Source of the DNA: Bacteroidaceae bacterium | GTDB taxonomy: Bacteria; Bacteroidota; Bacteroidia; Bacteroidales; Bacteroidaceae | Direction: 5' to 3' | Assembly: GCA_017483605.1 (NCBI GenBank) | Contig: JAFUWG010000034.1 | Span: forward strand, 1 to 40,391 | DNA: 40,391 nt | The notes under the pieces: generated by a model | The model's input: the letters and a program-made list of their open reading frames with translations, nothing else | What the model was told of the DNA's origin: nothing | Databases searched by the model: none | Program-made: the position numbers and the translations under genes | Shown here: in pieces, positions 1 through 7,701 of the stretch | Layout: every line of letters starts with the position of its first letter | How positions within the stretch are numbered: position 1 is the first letter of the stretch

Positions 1-23
1 ATAAAAGCATATTGCTTCTCAAT

Positions 24-208
24 GATTTAACCCGAATCGGCATTAAAATATTAGATATAAAATTTATGATAATTCATGGTTAATTCGTGATAATTTATGT
101 TTATAATAAAAACACGAACCTTTAGCTCGGCGTAGCCAATTCCCATGAATTGACCATGAATTTTTCATGAATTTATTAATGTTCTATCGGGTTATGCAGA
201 TTTTTTAC
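24..208. repeat. MITE-like imperfect palindromic element
   Basis: The ends are imperfectly inverted: AACCCGAAT with CATTAA near 29-50 faces CATTAAT with ATCGGGTT near 168-192. Inside, ATTCATGGTTAATTCGTG on the left faces ATTCATGGTCAATTCATG on the opposite strand on the right. The element also contains GAACCTTTAGCTCGGCG (116-132), a motif that recurs inside the receptor gene near 27034. No ORF is present. I read it as a small non-autonomous repeat; the exact ends are uncertain. Confidence 0.5.
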
Positions 209-294
209 AATTCATGTGGGGGAGCATCTTTGCCCCTTTGAGGAGGGGATGTCAATTTCGTCTTGGCAAAAATGGCGTGCAGGGAGCGTTGAAA

Positions 295-363
295 GTGGTC
301 TGAGTCAGACCGCCGAGGAGGTGTGACTCAGACCACCTGGGCGGTGTGAGTCAGACCACTTGG
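295..363. repeat. Array A: three palindromic units, 23-bp period
   Basis: The core TGA(G/C)TCAGACC occurs at 301-311, 324-334 and 347-357, exactly 23 bp apart. The first copy sits in the near-perfect palindrome GGTCTGAGTCAGACC (297-311); the other two carry one extra mismatch. The array starts about 45 bp downstream of the mnmA stop codon. The rest of 1-407 holds only the element at 24-208. Confidence 0.8.
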
Positions 364-407
364 GATGTGACGAGTGTGTCATTTTGTCCTATTACAAGGG
401 GGATTTG

Positions 408-1502
408 CTAATTGATTTCGCCGCTGCCGAAACAGAGGTGGTGGTGGGCATCGTAGATGACACAGAACTGGCCTGGAGCAACGCCGTGGATTTTCTGGTC
501 GGCTTGGAGGAAATAGCGGCCATCTTCACGCAGAGAAAGGGTGCCCGGAAGGTATTCGGGGGTGTGACGAATCTTGAAGGTGACTCGCATGGAGGGCGTG
601 TCGGATGGGAGGAGTTGGCTCCGGAAATGCGGGTCTTCGAAAGGATTGTCGGTGATGAAATGGAAGTCGTTCATCGTGATGTGGTCTTTGTACACCTTCT
701 CGGGGTCGTAGCCGTGAGAGACAAAGAGAATGTTACGCTTGAGATTTTTCTTCACGACAAACCAAGGGCCGCCACCGAAACCGAGCCCTTTTCGCTGACC
801 AATGGTGTAGAACCACAGCCCTTTGTGTTCTCCGATTTTATGCCCCGTTTCGATTTCACGCACATCGCCTGGATTCTCGCCCAGATGGGCTTTGATATAA
901 TCGCGGAAATCGATATTGCCCAGAAAACAGATGCCTTGGCTGTCTTTGCGTTCGGCATTCAGGAGATGGGCTTTCTCTGCAATTTCACGCACTTCATGCT
1001 TCCACAGATGCCCGATGGGAAACTTGAGTTTGGATACTTGCAGAGAGTTGATTTGGCAAAGGAAATCCGTCTGGTCTTTCACGGGGTCGGGCGATGTGGA
1101 GAGCCACACTTTTCCGTCGATGGTTGTGGTGGTGGCATAATGTCCTGTCGCCGTCTCATCAAACTCCTTGCCGGCAACCTCTTCAAAGCAACCAAACTTG
1201 ATGAGTTTGTTGCACATCACATCGGGGTTGGGCGTGAGCCCCTGACGTGCCTTGTCCATGGTGTACCCCACAACCTTGTCCCAATATTCGTTGTGCAGGT
1301 CAATCACGTCGAAAGGCAAGCCATACCGACGGGCAAGCCACTGACAAATCTCCACATCCTCCTCGGAGGTGCAGTTCCATTCGGTATCCTTGTCGGGACC
1401 AATCTTGATATAGAAAAGGTGCGGGTCAATCCCCTGCTCTTTCAGCAGATGGACGGAAACGGCGGAGTCCACCCCACCGGAAACTAAGGCTGCGACAGAC
1501 AT
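408..1502 (-). CDS. mnmA: tRNA-specific 2-thiouridylase MnmA
   Basis: MnmA installs the 2-thio group on the wobble uridine of tRNA Lys, Glu and Gln in the cytoplasm, using ATP and sulfur relayed from a persulfide donor. The protein has 364 residues, normal for the family. The PP-loop SGGVDS lies at residues 8-13. The catalytic cysteine pair is C97 (in DVMCNK) and C191 (in QGICFLG). The central tRNA-binding and C-terminal beta-barrel domains are present (HTPEYLPGTL, GQFCVIYD). It follows nadA by only 4 bp, so the two are probably cotranscribed from the promoter upstream of nadA. Family assignment is firm from the motifs. Confidence 0.96.
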   Translation of the reverse strand: MSVAALVSGGVDSAVSVHLLKEQGIDPHLFYIKIGPDKDTEWNCTSEEDVEICQWLARRYGLPFDVIDLHNEYWDKVVGYTMDKARQGLTPNPDVMCNKLIKFGCFEEVAGKEFDETATGHYATTTTIDGKVWLSTSPDPVKDQTDFLCQINSLQVSKLKFPIGHLWKHEVREIAEKAHLLNAERKDSQGICFLGNIDFRDYIKAHLGENPGDVREIETGHKIGEHKGLWFYTIGQRKGLGFGGGPWFVVKKNLKRNILFVSHGYDPEKVYKDHITMNDFHFITDNPFEDPHFRSQLLPSDTPSMRVTFKIRHTPEYLPGTLSLREDGRYFLQADQKIHGVAPGQFCVIYDAHHHLCFGSGEIN

Positions 1503-1506
1503 TTAT

Positions 1507-2526
1507 TTACTTACTTGACATTGCAGATTTCAGATTCTTGCTAATCTCCAGCATCTTGTCAATCGGCTTCACTGCCTGACGAGCAATTTCGGGGTCCACT
1601 TCGATGGTAGGCCATTCGTATTTCAAGGTGTTGTAGAGTTTCTTCAAGGTGTTGAGTTTCATGAAAGAACACTCGTTGCATGAACAGCCAATGGTCTCGC
1701 TGGCTTCGGGAGGTGCAGGGATGAAAAGTTTCTCGGGACACGCCTTGGTCATCTCGTGCAGGATGCCACTTTCGGTTGCCACGATGAACTCTGTCGCTTC
1801 ATCCTTGATGGCAAAATTCAGCAGGCCTGCCGTAGAACCAATGACATCTGCCACCTTCTGAATAGGTGCAGGACATTCGGGATGCACCAAAATCTTTGCA
1901 TTCGGATGCTCTGCCTTCAGGGCAAGAATCTTCTCCAGAGAGAACTGTCCGTGTACGTGACAACCACCATTCCACAACAGCATCTGCCGTCCCGTAATGG
2001 AGTTGATATAGTCTCCCAAGTTCTTGTCAGGGCCGAAGATAAGTTTCTCATCCTGAGGGAATGAGTCGATGACCAATTTAGCGTTACTTGAAGTGACGAC
2101 CACATCCGTCAGAGCCTTCACGGCTGCCGTCGTGTTGACATAACTGACCACCTTGTGATCTGGATGTTCGGCGATGAACTTCTTCAAGTCTTCGGCGTTG
2201 CAACTGTCGGCAAGCGAACAACCGGCATTCAGGTCGAGCACCAGCACTTTCTTGTCAGGACAAAGAATCTTGTTGGTTTCGCCCATGAAATGAACGCCAC
2301 ACATGACGATGATGTCAGCGTCGGTCTTTGCCGACCACTGTGCCAACGCAAGCGAATCACCCACAAAGTCAGCAATGTCCTGCACGGCACCGTCTGTATA
2401 GTAATGTGCCAAAATGACCGCATTCTTCTCCTTGCACATCTTGCGGATTTCGGCATTCAAGTCAATTCCTTCGGGGATAGGTTCATCGACATACCCCTTC
2501 TCTTTCCAAGAATCTTTCACTTCCAT
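1507..2526 (-). CDS. nadA: Quinolinate synthase NadA
   Basis: NadA condenses iminoaspartate with dihydroxyacetone phosphate to quinolinate, the precursor of NAD, using a [4Fe-4S] cluster. The protein has 339 residues. Expected cluster cysteines are visible: C103 in AGCSLADSC, C189 in WNGGCHVH, and the C-terminal CSCNEC cluster (281-286). The HPECPAP motif is also present. It is the first gene of a nadA-mnmA unit. nadB and nadC, its usual partners, are not next to it here. A Bacteroidota -7 box lies 25 bp upstream of the start. Confidence 0.96.
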   Translation of the reverse strand: MEVKDSWKEKGYVDEPIPEGIDLNAEIRKMCKEKNAVILAHYYTDGAVQDIADFVGDSLALAQWSAKTDADIIVMCGVHFMGETNKILCPDKKVLVLDLNAGCSLADSCNAEDLKKFIAEHPDHKVVSYVNTTAAVKALTDVVVTSSNAKLVIDSFPQDEKLIFGPDKNLGDYINSITGRQMLLWNGGCHVHGQFSLEKILALKAEHPNAKILVHPECPAPIQKVADVIGSTAGLLNFAIKDEATEFIVATESGILHEMTKACPEKLFIPAPPEASETIGCSCNECSFMKLNTLKKLYNTLKYEWPTIEVDPEIARQAVKPIDKMLEISKNLKSAMSSK

Positions 2527-2550
2527 AATAACATATTTTTGAATTACGCT

Positions 2551-2559
2551 GCAAAGTTA
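2551..2559 (-). promoter_or_regulatory. Bacteroidota-type promoter for nadA-mnmA
   Basis: The minus strand reads TAACTTTGC, matching the -7 consensus TAnnTTTGY. A TTTTG lies about 19 bp further upstream at the -33 position. The box is 25 bp before the nadA ATG. Confidence 0.7.
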
Positions 2560-2611
2560 GTGAAAACCCGATGCAGAACAAAATAAATAGGTCTATTTTA
2601 AATATATTAAA

Positions 2612-4633
2612 CTATTGTATGGTGATTTCATTGACGCTTTCGCCTGGGGTTGTGTCGGCTTCTCGGGGAAAGTAAACGGGCATCTCCTTCTGCAAAGGCA
2701 GGATTCGCAGTTCGAGTTCCCGACAATCTTGAGGCAGCCGCCAAAGTCCGTAGAGGAAAGGACGACCATAGTAGAAGTTGTCGGCAATCAGTTTGCCTTG
2801 GCAATAAAGACGAGCCACATCACCTCGATAATTGATTTTCAGCAGACGATGCCCATTTTGCAACGCATCCTGTCCGAACGTGATCTTATAGACAACCGCT
2901 TGTTCAAAATCTTCATCAACAGGTTCTTCTGCCACCTTTTGTACACCGATGGTGATTTTTCGTGGAGCACCAGCTTCTTTCACCTTTGTGCATGAAACCG
3001 CATAAGCCACGTCTTCGCTACCTGGTTCGTCGAGGAACAAATGTTCTGCCTCGGCAGAAGAGAGGAGGTATATGTTTTGATAGACAGGCTTATTCACGCC
3101 TTTAGACTTCACATTTCGCAAAGTCTTGCCATTCAGGCAGATGGTCGTCGGGATGCCTTTTATCTGCTCCATGTAAATCTTACCGTCTCGCTTGGCAATC
3201 AACTGTGCGGTTGCGTAGGTGATACCGTCGATATTGATGGGAAAAATGCACATGGTGCCGGCAGGAATGTTCAGTTTGGGCAACTTCACGCCACACGCTT
3301 CCAACTGGACATTGTTCTTGGCTGAGAGGTTTTGCAGACGCTCGTAGTTGTTGATAAAGATGAAGCCACGATTGTCTTTAGAACGGTAGGACCAACGAAG
3401 AAAAGAATCGTCACCTTTTTCGATGTTCTGTGAGCAAGGGAAAGAAGCCTCCATCGGAGCCAAAACCTCGCCGTAATCCTGCATGAAGAGATGCAGTTTC
3501 CGCAACGCATAATACTGCGGATAGGTCTGTCCAAATTCGCCCAGCGGAGCCTGAAAGTCGTATGTCTTCACGGGCAAATCGTTATGGTTGGTGCCCAGTG
3601 TACGCTGATTTTCATTCAGATAGGTGATGCCTTCGGGGTTCGTGCCGCCGTGATACATATAATAGCCCAACAAATTGGAACCGCTGCCTAACTTCACCAA
3701 AGCCATCGAATAACTATCTTCGGGATAAATATACGGGCGACGATGGTATGCCGTTGCCATTCCACCTCCCAACTCACAAGTAAAATAAGGGTATTCGCCA
3801 TCACCCTTGGTCACGCTCTCCTTCTGTGCCCCCAACAAGTCTGTACCGATGGCTGTTGAGGAACGAAAACCTTTGAAGTTGAACGCCTTATAATAGTTTC
3901 CACTGGTCTCTTTGGTGTTCCGTTCCCAAAATCCATCTGCATAATCGCCATAGAGCGGCAGCATCTCTCCAAAGGGAACGGGCTTGGAAAGTTCCGGCCA
4001 TCCCGTGCGAGTGTAGAAAGGCAACTCGAAACCTATCTTCTGGGCAATATTCTTCAATGCCATCAGGTAATCTCCGGAGCCGCGATACTCATTGTCGAAC
4101 TGACATGCCATCAGCGGACCGCCATCCTTCCACTGCAAACCAACAATCTGGGAGAAAATCTGCCTGTAAAGTTTTTCCACATAGGCCAGAAAGACCTTGT
4201 CCTGCGAACGAAGTTTGCATCCTTTCTCAAACATCCAATCAGGAATGCCGCCATTTCGAACCTCGCCATGACAGAAGGGGCCAATGCGGAGGATGACAGG
4301 CAGACCTTCTTGCTGGCAAACTTCGAGGAAACGACGCAAATCACGTTGTCCGCTCCAGTTAAAGATACCCTCCTGCTCTTCGATATGGTTCCAAAACACA
4401 TAAGTGGCGATGATGGTCACCCCACCCTCCTTCATCTTCTTCACTTCCTGCTGCCATTCGTCGGCAGGAAGGCGGGAATAGTGTATCTCTCCCATGACCG
4501 GAACCACACGCTTTCCATCAAGAATCAAACTCTGAGCATCCCATTCCACTTTTGCAATGTGTTGAGCACCAGCAGAAAGAGATACGTGTTGCAAAAAAAG
4601 AGCCAACGCGGCAATCAATAGCGACCGTTTCAT
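2612..4633 (-). CDS. Secreted GH35 beta-galactosidase
   Basis: A glycoside hydrolase of family 35, which removes terminal beta-galactosyl residues from glycans with retention of configuration. The protein has 673 residues and begins with a Sec signal peptide ending near SAGAQ (residues 1-24), so it acts in the periplasm or outside the cell. The barrel signature MGEIHYSR is at 47-54. The acid/base glutamate is E182 (FDNEYRGSG) and the nucleophile is E287 (YFTCELGGG); a conserved YMYHGGTNP stretch follows. The C-terminal third is beta-rich and probably a jelly-roll domain. It has its own promoter and no SusC/SusD pair beside it. The substrate cannot be read from sequence; beta-galactosidase is the usual activity of GH35. 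Confidence 0.93.
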   Translation of the reverse strand: MKRSLLIAALALFLQHVSLSAGAQHIAKVEWDAQSLILDGKRVVPVMGEIHYSRLPADEWQQEVKKMKEGGVTIIATYVFWNHIEEQEGIFNWSGQRDLRRFLEVCQQEGLPVILRIGPFCHGEVRNGGIPDWMFEKGCKLRSQDKVFLAYVEKLYRQIFSQIVGLQWKDGGPLMACQFDNEYRGSGDYLMALKNIAQKIGFELPFYTRTGWPELSKPVPFGEMLPLYGDYADGFWERNTKETSGNYYKAFNFKGFRSSTAIGTDLLGAQKESVTKGDGEYPYFTCELGGGMATAYHRRPYIYPEDSYSMALVKLGSGSNLLGYYMYHGGTNPEGITYLNENQRTLGTNHNDLPVKTYDFQAPLGEFGQTYPQYYALRKLHLFMQDYGEVLAPMEASFPCSQNIEKGDDSFLRWSYRSKDNRGFIFINNYERLQNLSAKNNVQLEACGVKLPKLNIPAGTMCIFPINIDGITYATAQLIAKRDGKIYMEQIKGIPTTICLNGKTLRNVKSKGVNKPVYQNIYLLSSAEAEHLFLDEPGSEDVAYAVSCTKVKEAGAPRKITIGVQKVAEEPVDEDFEQAVVYKITFGQDALQNGHRLLKINYRGDVARLYCQGKLIADNFYYGRPFLYGLWRLPQDCRELELRILPLQKEMPVYFPREADTTPGESVNEITIQ

Positions 4634-4664
4634 TTACTTTTGTTTTTAAGGTGATATTTGATGT

Positions 4665-4673
4665 GCAAAGGTA
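4665..4673 (-). promoter_or_regulatory. Promoter -7 box for the GH35 gene
   Basis: The minus strand reads TACCTTTGC, a full match to TAnnTTTGY, 32 bp upstream of the GH35 start codon and just downstream of the hairpin that ends the preceding gene. Confidence 0.65.
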
Positions 4674-4697
4674 TTGATTTTTAGCCAATCTACAAAC

Positions 4698-4757
4698 TTT
4701 TATACCAAAAAACGCCCCAGACAAAATCATGTTTTGTCTGGGGCGTTTGATATAAAA
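4698..4757. terminator. Strong hairpin terminator
   Basis: A perfect 17-bp stem (4710-4726 against 4732-4748, AAACGCCCCAGACAAAA) closes a 5-nt loop. The pairing continues outward through AT-rich flanks with small bulges to about 4698-4757. It lies about 50 bp downstream of the stop of the lysozyme-like gene and upstream of the GH35 promoter, so it most likely insulates the two. Confidence 0.85.
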
Positions 4758-4808
4758 GACTTTTTGATAGAACTCTGGAGGAATCTCCGGTTCTTCATCT
4801 TTTCTCAA

Positions 4809-5246
4809 TTATTGCAGAGCAGCCATGCTGGTGTACTTCGACATTACTCGCTTGTAGTAACCCTCAGTACGAGCCTTGCGTGTCATGCACTTCAGGTCGC
4901 CCGAGTTCCAGAGACGAATGGCTCTTTCCATGTTGCCATCTGGATTGTAATGCTCCTGATAGTCGATGAACATATCAATGCTCTTCTGCTTGTTATAACG
5001 GTCAGCGTAAGTGTATTTCTTGTATCCAACGATACGGTTGCACTCGCGCACGAGGATTTCGGAAATCTGCAGATAACCGACGTAGAGTCCATTCTTCGAT
5101 ACTTGATTGGGCTGGCATTCACTTTCTACCATCGCAATGGCATGAATAACCGCACCCCATTTCTTCTGAAGATCTACCTTTGCAGGAGTCTCTGCGACTG
5201 CTGTCAAAGAAATAGTCATCAGTACTAATACCAATAATTTCTTCAT
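4809..5246 (-). CDS. Small secreted lysozyme-like (transglycosylase-fold) protein
   Basis: A 145-residue protein with a clear signal peptide (MKKLLVLVLMTISLTAVAE). The mature part resembles a minimal lytic-transglycosylase/lysozyme fold: IAMVESEC holds the candidate catalytic Glu, followed by GLYVGYLQIS and, near the end, AIRLWNSGD. Such proteins cut or bind peptidoglycan in the periplasm. It is transcribed divergently from the TPR/AraC regulator, sharing a 229-bp control region, so that regulator is a candidate controller. The fold call is by motif only; cleavage activity is an inference. Confidence 0.6.
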   Translation of the reverse strand: MKKLLVLVLMTISLTAVAETPAKVDLQKKWGAVIHAIAMVESECQPNQVSKNGLYVGYLQISEILVRECNRIVGYKKYTYADRYNKQKSIDMFIDYQEHYNPDGNMERAIRLWNSGDLKCMTRKARTEGYYKRVMSKYTSMAALQ

Positions 5247-5279
5247 ACAATCTTATACTTTAGTTCCTGAAAAACCGCT

Positions 5280-5288
5280 GCAAAGTTA
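5280..5288 (-). promoter_or_regulatory. Promoter -7 box for the lysozyme-like gene
   Basis: The minus strand reads TAACTTTGC, a full consensus match, 34 bp upstream of the start codon at 5246. Confidence 0.65.
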
Positions 5289-5318
5289 TGCCTTTTTTGT
5301 GAAACGACCAAATATTTT

Positions 5319-5364
5319 ATGCTTTTTAGCATGTTTTTCGATGAAAATTTATGTTTTTTAGCAT
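5319..5364. promoter_or_regulatory. Two palindromic operator-like repeats in the divergent promoter
   Basis: ATGCTTTTTAGCAT (5319-5332) and ATGTTTTTTAGCAT (5351-5364) are direct repeats 32 bp apart. The first has perfect inverted arms ATGCT/AGCAT. Both sit between the two divergent -7 boxes at 5280 and 5416, a good place for a shared regulator to bind. Confidence 0.45.
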
Positions 5365-5415
5365 TTTTTTGCCCTAAAAAGAGGATTTCGATTTGGATAC
5401 GGAAGAGGAAAAGCG

Positions 5416-5424
5416 TACCTTTGC
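5416..5424 (+). promoter_or_regulatory. Promoter -7 box for the TPR/AraC gene
   Basis: TACCTTTGC matches TAnnTTTGY. A TTTGG lies about 20 bp upstream at the -33 position. The start codon follows 51 bp after the box. Confidence 0.7.
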
Positions 5425-5475
5425 ATACAGATTCATCCACCCCTGTGACACCTGTCACATCAACTGAAAGAAAAC

Positions 5476-7188
5476 ATGAAAGCCAACCTATATACATCAC
5501 TGAGAAACTGCACGTTTCTGCTGATGCTCCTGTTCCCGTACAGCCACCTGCAAGCAGATGATTTTGACGATTTACTTCAGGCATTCAATCAGCGAACAAA
5601 CGTTAAAACCGCCAACACCTATTTCAATTACCTGCTGAAAGAGGAGATGCTTGAGTCCCCAGTCGTCTTCAAAGCAGACACTCCAACTGATACGCTCTGT
5701 GCACAGGTTTGGTACTGGGCTGGTGAATGGTATTATGCCCAAGCCGAATATCAGCAAGCCTGCGACTATCTGCTCAAGGCCCTGCCTCTCCTGCAAAACG
5801 GGAAAGACCAAACGACGGAAGCAGACTGTCTGAACCTTTTGGCTGTCGCTTACGTTCGACTGAGCGATTACAATCACGCCTTGAAATATGCCAAATTATG
5901 CTATGCGATTGACAAAGCGAGTGGAGACCCAGATGTCATCAGTTCGTCGCTGAACACCTTGACTGGCATTTATTTGGGTGCGGGTCAACCTCAAGAAGCC
6001 GAAAACTATGTACTGAAAGGCATCAAAATGGCAAAACAGGCGAACAACCCAGGTCGTCTTGCCATCTTGCAAGGCATGGCATCTGAGGTTTATCACGCCT
6101 TGGGGAATGACCAAGAGGCCTTGAAGTATGTCGATCAGGCATACGAACTGGAACTGAAACTGGGACGAACAGACAAGGCAATGGTTCGTCTGACACAGAA
6201 AGCATCCGTGTTGATTGGACTGCACCAATACCTGAATGCCGAAGACGTATTGCAAGACGCCATCCCCTTCTTCCGCAATAACGGTGACCGACATTCACTG
6301 GGCATTTCGCTCAACAAAATGGGCATGACGCTTTTCTCTCAACAGCGAGAGGCGGAAGCCGTTCCCTACTACCGTGAGGCGGCGGAGATTTTCCAATCGA
6401 TGGGCGATATATATAATGAGGTACACGCACGAAAGGGCTTGTATGAATCGCTGTGGGAAAGCGACCCGGAAGAAGCCAAGCAGCATCTTGACCGTTTCAA
6501 CACCTTGAAAGATTCCATCTACAACAATACTTCTGCGGAGAGTCTTGCCCGCTACAATGCAGAATTCGGAAACGACTGGCTACAGTTGGAGAATCATGCC
6601 GAACGAACCGCCAAGCAACAAGCCATCATTGCTGGCATCTGCGTGACTGCCATTCTCCTCTTGTTATCATTTGGCATTTGGTGGGTGATGAGACGCCGCC
6701 ATCGCCAGCAGGAAAAAATCAATCAAGAACTCAGCGAACACATTGAAGCCCTGCGTGAACAATATCGCCAACTGAATGTTCACTATGACAATGCCATGAT
6801 GACCCACACCTCCCCCGACGAGGACAAGGACCTGACAGCATCCGACCGCGAATTTCTTGAAAAATCCATCAACATCATCAATGAACTGATCTATACGGGT
6901 CAAATTGATGCCGCAACCGTAGCAGACAAGATGGGCATGAGCCTTTTCCAATATCGTCAACGTCTCACCTCCATCACCGACGAAACCCCTCAGACGTTCA
7001 TTCAGATGCTGCGTATGCGTAGAGCACGCCATCTGCTCGACAATCATCACGAGTTGAATATCAGCGAAATCGCCACTCTCTGTGCCTACAATGACACACC
7101 CAACTTCACTCGCGCCTTCAAAAAAGCCTTTGGAATGACGCCTTCACAATACCTGAGCAATCGCCATCCCAACAATTCTAATACCTAA
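5476..7188 (+). CDS. Membrane-anchored TPR/AraC transcription regulator
   Basis: A 570-residue one-piece sensor-regulator. A signal or anchor segment (about residues 10-27, FLLMLLFPYSHLQA) precedes about 330 residues of tetratricopeptide repeats (for example YAQAEYQQACDYLLKALPLL), expected to lie in the periplasm. A transmembrane helix follows at about 382-402 (IIAGICVTAILLLLSFGIWWV), then a charged coiled-coil-like linker (RRHRQQEKINQELSEHIEAL). The C-terminus (about 475-565) is an AraC-type DNA-binding domain with two HTH motifs (AATVADKMGMS and ISEIATLCAYNDTPNFTRAFKKAFGMTPSQY). The architecture implies a periplasmic cue passed to DNA across the inner membrane. The ligand is unknown. The divergent lysozyme-like gene is the nearest candidate target. 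Confidence 0.85.
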   Translation: MKANLYTSLRNCTFLLMLLFPYSHLQADDFDDLLQAFNQRTNVKTANTYFNYLLKEEMLESPVVFKADTPTDTLCAQVWYWAGEWYYAQAEYQQACDYLLKALPLLQNGKDQTTEADCLNLLAVAYVRLSDYNHALKYAKLCYAIDKASGDPDVISSSLNTLTGIYLGAGQPQEAENYVLKGIKMAKQANNPGRLAILQGMASEVYHALGNDQEALKYVDQAYELELKLGRTDKAMVRLTQKASVLIGLHQYLNAEDVLQDAIPFFRNNGDRHSLGISLNKMGMTLFSQQREAEAVPYYREAAEIFQSMGDIYNEVHARKGLYESLWESDPEEAKQHLDRFNTLKDSIYNNTSAESLARYNAEFGNDWLQLENHAERTAKQQAIIAGICVTAILLLLSFGIWWVMRRRHRQQEKINQELSEHIEALREQYRQLNVHYDNAMMTHTSPDEDKDLTASDREFLEKSINIINELIYTGQIDAATVADKMGMSLFQYRQRLTSITDETPQTFIQMLRMRRARHLLDNHHELNISEIATLCAYNDTPNFTRAFKKAFGMTPSQYLSNRHPNNSNT

Positions 7189-7311
7189 AAAGTGTTTGCA
7201 AGGCTCCACTTTTGTTAACTGTTTGAGGTCGTTATGTTTCCGTTGGGGCGAATTTTACCAAATGATAAAATTACTTCACGAAATGATAATGCCTGTTTAG
7301 TCGCAGATTCT

Positions 7312-7320
7312 TAACTTTGC
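7312..7320 (+). promoter_or_regulatory. Promoter -7 box for the small ORF and possibly the downstream operon
   Basis: TAACTTTGC is a full consensus match, with the first ATG 16 bp downstream. I see no comparable box in 7553-7701, so this promoter may also serve the TMEM43-headed operon. Confidence 0.6.
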
Positions 7321-7336
7321 CTAAAATTTGTTAATA

Positions 7337-7552
7337 ATGACAAAGACGAAATATCAAGAATCTGCGATGAAATACGCCAAAGAGTATCTGGATCGTTTGC
7401 TCGACATGGAAGATGTCGTGGGGCGGAACGTGGAAAAGAAACTCGACAAGTTGGTGGAAGAGAAGATGCTGAAGTATATGAGACAGCCCTTCGGGAAGAC
7501 CAGTCCCCCACCAGAGGAAGAAACGCCTCCTAAGGACGGAAGTCGTTCATAG
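7337..7552 (+). CDS. Small charged hypothetical protein
   Basis: 71 residues if read from the ATG at 7337, which I prefer to the upstream in-frame TTG at 7328. The protein is a charged amphipathic helix (residues 5-45, many K, E and L) followed by a proline-rich acidic tail (SPPPEEETPPKDGSRS). It has no signal peptide and no recognised family. It has a good promoter box. Its last codons run into the palindromic array at 7545-7628, so the stop codon lies inside the first repeat unit. Confidence 0.6.
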   Translation: MTKTKYQESAMKYAKEYLDRLLDMEDVVGRNVEKKLDKLVEEKMLKYMRQPFGKTSPPPEEETPPKDGSRS

Positions 7553-7628
7553 TCGATGAACAATTATTCATCGACGGCGAACAAATATTCATCGACAACG
7601 AATAAATATTCATCGTCGATGAACAACG
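7545..7628. repeat. Array C: four palindromic units, 21-bp period
   Basis: Units begin at 7545, 7566, 7587 and 7608, exactly 21 bp apart, with cores GTTCATAGTC, ATTCATCGAC, ATTCATCGAC and ATTCATCGTC. The unit is itself a near-palindrome; the last copy reads TTCATCGTCGATGAA. The array begins inside the last codons of the small ORF and ends 73 bp before TMEM43. Confidence 0.85.
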
Positions 7629-7701
7629 AAACCCTATCATTCGACTCATCACAATTTTATATCCAATTACTTATTTTACTAATAACTTAATTCAAAAACG
7701 T

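Noticed and set aside
360-1487. A 375-codon plus-strand ORF over mnmA
   Set aside because: Antisense shadow; MnmA on the minus strand has all catalytic motifs.
2527-2611. A possible riboswitch in the nadA leader
   Set aside because: The gap is only 85 bp, AT-rich and largely taken by the promoter; no conserved folded element was seen.
4518-4808. Short ORFs on both strands across the 4698-4757 hairpin
   Set aside because: Both are products of the palindrome and of the GH35 leader; neither has a start context or a recognisable domain.
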